Made by a program: the position numbers and the translations under genes. From Pseudonocardiales bacterium (GTDB taxonomy: Bacteria > Actinomycetota > Actinomycetes > Mycobacteriales > Jatrophihabitantaceae): a stretch of DNA of 8,841 nucleotides. Shown piece by piece: positions 5,877 to 8,841 of the stretch. Numbering within the stretch: the first letter of the stretch is position 1; every line of letters begins with the position of its first letter. The notes beneath the pieces were generated by a model. It was not told the origin of the DNA. It saw only the letters and a program-made list of their open reading frames with translations, and did no database searches. The stretch covers positions 1 to 8,841 of the forward strand of contig JAVEEO010000264.1 of NCBI GenBank assembly GCA_030840415.1. Direction: 5' to 3'.

Positions 5877-6431
5877 GTGATCGCCACCGCGATAGCGGCC
5901 CCGGTCACGGTGCTGCTGGCGTTCCTGCTGACCGCCGGGCACACCGACAAGCCGGCCACCCCGCTGCCGTCGGCCTCCGGAACGGCGCTGCCCGCGGTGG
6001 CCGTGCCGGCGCCGCCGAAGCCCGATGCCGCCACCCAGGCGGCCTGCGTCAAGGTGTTCGCCCAGTTGCCGGTGCAGCTGGGCCAGCTGCCGCCCCGGCG
6101 CACCGACACCGACTCCTCCTTCGTCGCCGCCTGGGGAAACCCGGCCGTGGTGCTGCGCTGCGGAGTGGCCAAGCCGGCGGTCTTCGGCACCCCGGACGCC
6201 GCCCAGCTGGTGGAGGTGAACTCGGTGCTCTGGCAGCCCGACCCGCAGCGGGACCGGACCGTCTACACCGCGGTGGACCGCAGCGTCTACCTCGAGGTCA
6301 CGGTGCCGGCCGGCGTCGACCAGCCGCTGCCGCTGCTGGCCCCGGCGGTGTCGGCGCTGCCGCGGCTGTGCACCGCGACCGACGCGGCCGGCAACACCGG
6401 TGCCCGGCTGCCGATCTGCACCGCCCGCTGA
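5877..6431 (+). CDS. DUF3515 family membrane-anchored protein
   Basis: The function of this actinobacterial family is unknown. From GTG at 5877 the product has 184 residues: a hydrophobic segment (about 4-20, AIAAPVTVLLAFLLTA), a Pro/Ala-rich linker (about 25-52) and an exported domain. That domain has the family motifs LPVQLGQLPPRR (64-75), AAWGNPAVVLRCGV (84-97) and DRSVYLEVTVPAG (134-146). Cysteines at 57, 95, 165 and 181 could form two disulfides outside the membrane. There is no lipobox cysteine, so an uncleaved membrane anchor is likelier than a lipoprotein. The start is doubtful: GTG 5877 has no ribosome binding site and removes the positive charges expected before the membrane segment. 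An in-frame ATC at 5850 would add nine residues, IDRTRRRAA, and has AGGA six bases upstream. The gene follows the Lrp-type gene and converges on ddl with 18 bases between stops. Confidence 0.82.
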   Translation: MIATAIAAPVTVLLAFLLTAGHTDKPATPLPSASGTALPAVAVPAPPKPDAATQAACVKVFAQLPVQLGQLPPRRTDTDSSFVAAWGNPAVVLRCGVAKPAVFGTPDAAQLVEVNSVLWQPDPQRDRTVYTAVDRSVYLEVTVPAGVDQPLPLLAPAVSALPRLCTATDAAGNTGARLPICTAR

Positions 6432-6449
6432 GGGCCGGGCCCCGGCGGA

Positions 6450-7541
6450 TCAGCCGTCGCGGCGGGCCAGCGCGGTGGCGATCAGCCGGTCCAGCAGCTC
6501 GGCGTAGCCGACTCCGCTGGCCTGCCACATCTTCGGGTACATCGAGATGTCGGTGAAGCCGGGCATGGTGTTGACCTCGTTGAGCACCAGCCGGCCGTTG
6601 GTGGCCAGGAAGAAGTCCACCCGCGCCAGGCCAGCGCAGTCCAGCGCCCGGAACGCCCGGCAGGAGGCGTCCTGGATCGTCCGGACGGTGTCGGCACCGA
6701 CCTCGGCCGGGATGTCGAATTCCGAGGCGTCCTCGAGGTACTTGGCCTCGAAGCTGTACCAGTCGTACTCCGGCCGCAGCCGGATCTCGGCCGGCAGCGA
6801 GGCCGACACGCTGCCGTCGGCGTCCTGCAGCACGCCGCACTCGATCTCGCGGCCGACTACCGCCGCCTCGATCAGCACCTTCGAGTCGTGCTCGAAGGCC
6901 AGCTTGAGCGCGGCCGGCAGCTCGTCGAGGGAACGCACCTTGGAGATCCCGATGCTCGAACCGGCCCGGGCCGGCTTGACGAACACCGGCATGCCCAACC
7001 CGGCCAGCTCCCGCTCGTCCAGCGGGTCACCCGGCCGCAGCACCAGGTGGCGGCCCACGTCCAGCCCGGCGGCCCGCAACACGGTCTTGGTGAACGCCTT
7101 GTCCATCGCCGCGGCGCTGGACAGCACGCCCGAGCCGACATAGCCGACCCCGGCCATCTCCAGCAGTCCCTGGATGGTGCCGTCCTCGCCGTAGGCGCCG
7201 TGCAGCACCGGAAACACCAGGTCGACGCTGTCGAGCACCGCGACCGCCGAGGCCGGGTCGAAGACCGCCACCTCGGTGCTGCCGGTCCGCGAGCCACCGC
7301 TGCGCAGGGCCAGCTCAGCATCGGCCGGCAGCACTTCGGGCAGCGACTGGCCGGCGATCTGCAGCTGCCGCGGTTCGGCATCGGTACGCACCCAGCCGCC
7401 GGAGCGAGTGATGCCCACGGTCAGCACCTCGTACTTGGCCGGGTCGAGGGCGCTCAGCACGCTGCCCGCGCTGAGCACCGAGATCGAGTGCTCTGCGCTG
7501 CGTCCGCCGTAGACGACCGCGATGCGTATCCGTGATGCCAT
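6450..7541 (-). CDS. ddl: D-alanine--D-alanine ligase
   Basis: Ddl joins two D-alanines using ATP, making the dipeptide that ends the peptidoglycan stem peptide, in the cytoplasm. The 363-residue ATP-grasp protein shows GGRSAEHSIS (12-21), FPVLHGAYGEDGTIQG (110-125), the ATP-binding VKPARAGSSIGI (188-199), the omega-loop YSFEAKYLE (262-270), RVDFF (307-311) and the metal-binding LVLNEVNTMPGFT (318-330). The omega-loop tyrosine (Tyr262) lines up with the tyrosine typical of D-Ala-D-Ala ligases, so a VanA-like D-lactate ligase is unlikely. The length suits the longer Ddl subgroup. The ATG start lies 22 bases after the gpsA stop with only a weak purine stretch (GAAGA) before it, so translation may depend on the upstream gene. 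It is the last gene of the plsC-gpsA-ddl cluster and converges on DUF3515. Confidence 0.97.
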   Translation of the reverse strand: MASRIRIAVVYGGRSAEHSISVLSAGSVLSALDPAKYEVLTVGITRSGGWVRTDAEPRQLQIAGQSLPEVLPADAELALRSGGSRTGSTEVAVFDPASAVAVLDSVDLVFPVLHGAYGEDGTIQGLLEMAGVGYVGSGVLSSAAAMDKAFTKTVLRAAGLDVGRHLVLRPGDPLDERELAGLGMPVFVKPARAGSSIGISKVRSLDELPAALKLAFEHDSKVLIEAAVVGREIECGVLQDADGSVSASLPAEIRLRPEYDWYSFEAKYLEDASEFDIPAEVGADTVRTIQDASCRAFRALDCAGLARVDFFLATNGRLVLNEVNTMPGFTDISMYPKMWQASGVGYAELLDRLIATALARRDG

Positions 7542-7563
7542 GGTCTTCGAGGCTAGACCAGAA

Positions 7564-8562
7564 CTACTCGCTCTTGGGGGACCGGCTCATCAGCAGCCGT
7601 GCCGCGTCCACCGGCGCCAGGCCGCCGTAGCAGACCGAATCCATCACCCGGGTGATCGGGACGTCGACACCGTGCCGGCTGGCCAGTTCCAGCACCGACC
7701 GGCAGGACTTCACCCCTTCGGCCACCTGGCCGCGGGTGGCCTGCTGGGCCTGTTCCAGGCTCTCGCCCTTGCCCAGCCGCTCGCCGAAGCTGCGGTTGCG
7801 CGACAGCGGCGAGGCGCAGGTGGCGACCAGGTCGCCGAGCCCGGCCAGGCCCGCGAAGGTCATCGGATCGGCGCCCAGCGCCAGCCCGAGCCGGGACGTC
7901 TCGGCCAGCCCGCGGGTGATCAGCGAGGCGATCGTGTTGTTGCCGAAGCCCATTCCGGCCGCCATGCCGCAGGCCAGCGCGATGACGTTCTTGACCGCGC
8001 CGCCGAGTTCGGTGCCGACCACGTCGATGTTGGTGTACGGACGGAAGTACGGGGCGTTGCAGGCACGCTGCACCGCGGCACCGCGGTCGGTGTCGGTGCA
8101 GGCCACCACCGTCGCGGTCGGCTGCTCCAGGGCGATCTCGCGCGCCAGGTTCGGGCCCGAGACGACCGCCACCCGGTCGGCCTCGGCGCCGGCCACCTCG
8201 CTGATCACCTCGCTCATCCGCTTGACGGTGCCCAGCTCGATGCCCTTCATCAGGCTGACCAGGGTGGCCTCGGCCGGGATCAGGGCGGCCCACCCGGTCA
8301 GGTTCTCCCGCAGCGTCTGGGACGGGATAGCCAGCACCACCAGGTCGGCGCCGTCCAGGGCCTCCGCGGCGTCGGAGGTGGCCAGCAGCGAGGGCGGCAG
8401 CGCCAGTCCGGCCAGGTAGTCCGGATTGACGTGCTCGCGGCTGATGGTGGCGGCCAGTTCCGGACGGCGCGCCCACATCACCGTGTCCGTGCCGGCATCG
8501 ACCAGCACCTTGGCGAAGGTGGTCCCCCACGAACCCGAGCCCAGCACCGCCGCGCGGGTCAC
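7564..8562 (-). CDS. gpsA: Glycerol-3-phosphate dehydrogenase [NAD(P)+]
   Basis: GpsA reduces dihydroxyacetone phosphate to sn-glycerol 3-phosphate, the backbone of phospholipids, in the cytoplasm. The 332-residue protein begins with a Rossmann nucleotide-binding loop GSGSWGT (8-14). It continues with VVLAIPSQ (75-82), SLMKGIE (103-109), SGPNLAREI (135-143), the catalytic region [15 protein letters not shown] (185-199) with Lys191, and GLGDLVATC...SRNR (241-257) in the C-terminal helical domain. Length and motifs are normal. The start is GTG, with a strong GAAGGAGGG (8577-8569) six bases upstream. It overlaps the TGA stop of the acyltransferase gene by four bases (GTGA), so the two are translationally coupled. 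Their products act in the same pathway: glycerol 3-phosphate made here is the substrate for acylation. ddl follows after 22 bases. Confidence 0.97.
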   Translation of the reverse strand: MTRAAVLGSGSWGTTFAKVLVDAGTDTVMWARRPELAATISREHVNPDYLAGLALPPSLLATSDAAEALDGADLVVLAIPSQTLRENLTGWAALIPAEATLVSLMKGIELGTVKRMSEVISEVAGAEADRVAVVSGPNLAREIALEQPTATVVACTDTDRGAAVQRACNAPYFRPYTNIDVVGTELGGAVKNVIALACGMAAGMGFGNNTIASLITRGLAETSRLGLALGADPMTFAGLAGLGDLVATCASPLSRNRSFGERLGKGESLEQAQQATRGQVAEGVKSCRSVLELASRHGVDVPITRVMDSVCYGGLAPVDAARLLMSRSPKSE

Positions 8563-8841
8563 CGCCGACCCTCCTTCGCCGCCGGGCGCCGGTAGAACTC
8601 GGCCGGCGGCTGCTCGCCGCGGATGCCGGCGACCAGGTCCCGGACGGCGGCCATGATCCGGTCGGTCATCTGGTGCAGGACCACGGAGTCCGGCGCGCTG
8701 CCGGCGAAGTCTGACAGGTCAACCGGCGCCCCCGCGCTGATCGAGATCCGCTTGCGCGGCCAGGGCCGGAACCGGCGGGAGTAGACGTCGAGGAAGCGCT
8801 GGGCGCCCCACTGCCCCACCGGGATCACCGGCACCCCGGGC
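8559..8841 (-). CDS. plsC: 1-acyl-glycerol-3-phosphate acyltransferase, PlsC type (C-terminal part only)
   Basis: The last 93 codons are visible; the gene continues past the right edge of the window. The fragment opens with [20 protein letters not shown], matching the block of PlsC-type acyltransferases that lies after the FPEG motif, and goes on with a basic stretch [24 protein letters not shown], also typical. The catalytic NHxxxxD and FPEGTR motifs would be upstream, outside the window, so activity cannot be judged. The family makes phosphatidic acid by acylating lysophosphatidate at the membrane surface. The stop overlaps the gpsA start by four bases, and this gpsA pairing, supplying the glycerol 3-phosphate backbone, supports a phospholipid role. 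Another lysophospholipid acyltransferase specificity is possible. Confidence 0.8.
   Translation of the reverse strand, partial: PGVPVIPVGQWGAQRFLDVYSRRFRPWPRKRISISAGAPVDLSDFAGSAPDSVVLHQMTDRIMAAVRDLVAGIRGEQPPAEFYRRPAAKEGRR
8569..8577 (-). promoter_or_regulatory. Ribosome binding site of gpsA inside the acyltransferase gene
   Basis: The minus strand reads GAAGGAGGG, six bases before the gpsA GTG. It also encodes the terminal Glu-Gly residues of the acyltransferase (KEGRR). It fixes the gpsA start and explains efficient expression despite the four-base overlap. Confidence 0.85.

Noticed and set aside
6434..6446. GC-rich inverted repeat (GCCGGG-C-CCCGGC) between the convergent DUF3515 and ddl stops
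   Set aside because: As a hairpin it leaves only about four base pairs once a loop is allowed, and it has no T-run, so I do not call it a terminator.

Overview
The window is ordinary core chromosome of a high-GC (roughly 70% by eye) Gram-positive bacterium, almost certainly an actinobacterium. Three things point there: codon third positions are nearly all G or C, GTG starts are common (rpmB, thiL, the Lrp-type gene, gpsA), and the neighbour order plsC-gpsA / ddl / DUF3515 / Lrp ligand-binding protein / thiL / rpmB / DAK2 protein / recG is familiar from actinobacterial genomes. The genus cannot be fixed from this stretch. No transposase, phage gene, CRISPR array, tRNA or rRNA is visible.

Layout from left to right. 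Bases 1-78 hold what may be the last codons of a plus-strand gene and an imperfect hairpin facing the recG stop. recG (79-2244, minus) follows a DAK2/FakA-like kinase gene (2276-3922, minus) after 31 bases, so the two form a likely operon. A divergent intergenic region (3923-4110) carries a good promoter candidate for rpmB (4111-4302, plus). After rpmB comes a perfect 18-bp stem-loop placed to end transcription from both rpmB and the convergent thiL (4389-5417, minus). A 148-base divergent region (5418-5565) with two palindromes separates thiL from a small Lrp/AsnC ligand-binding-domain protein (5566-5808, plus) and a membrane-anchored DUF3515 protein (about 5850/5877-6431, plus). Then come ddl (6450-7541), gpsA (7564-8562) and the 3' end of a PlsC-type acyltransferase gene (8559 to beyond 8841), all on the minus strand and packed as one operon read plsC-gpsA-ddl.

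The genes serve housekeeping jobs: phospholipid precursors (gpsA, plsC), possible fatty-acid activation for lipid synthesis (the DAK2/FakA-like protein), peptidoglycan precursor (ddl), thiamine diphosphate (thiL), translation (rpmB) and replication-fork repair (recG). I did not find an undescribed system. The points most worth checking are an apparent AUC start for the DUF3515 gene, loss of the expected zinc-binding cysteine in the FakA-like protein, the palindromes in the thiL/Lrp divergent promoter region, and the unusually perfect terminator after rpmB.
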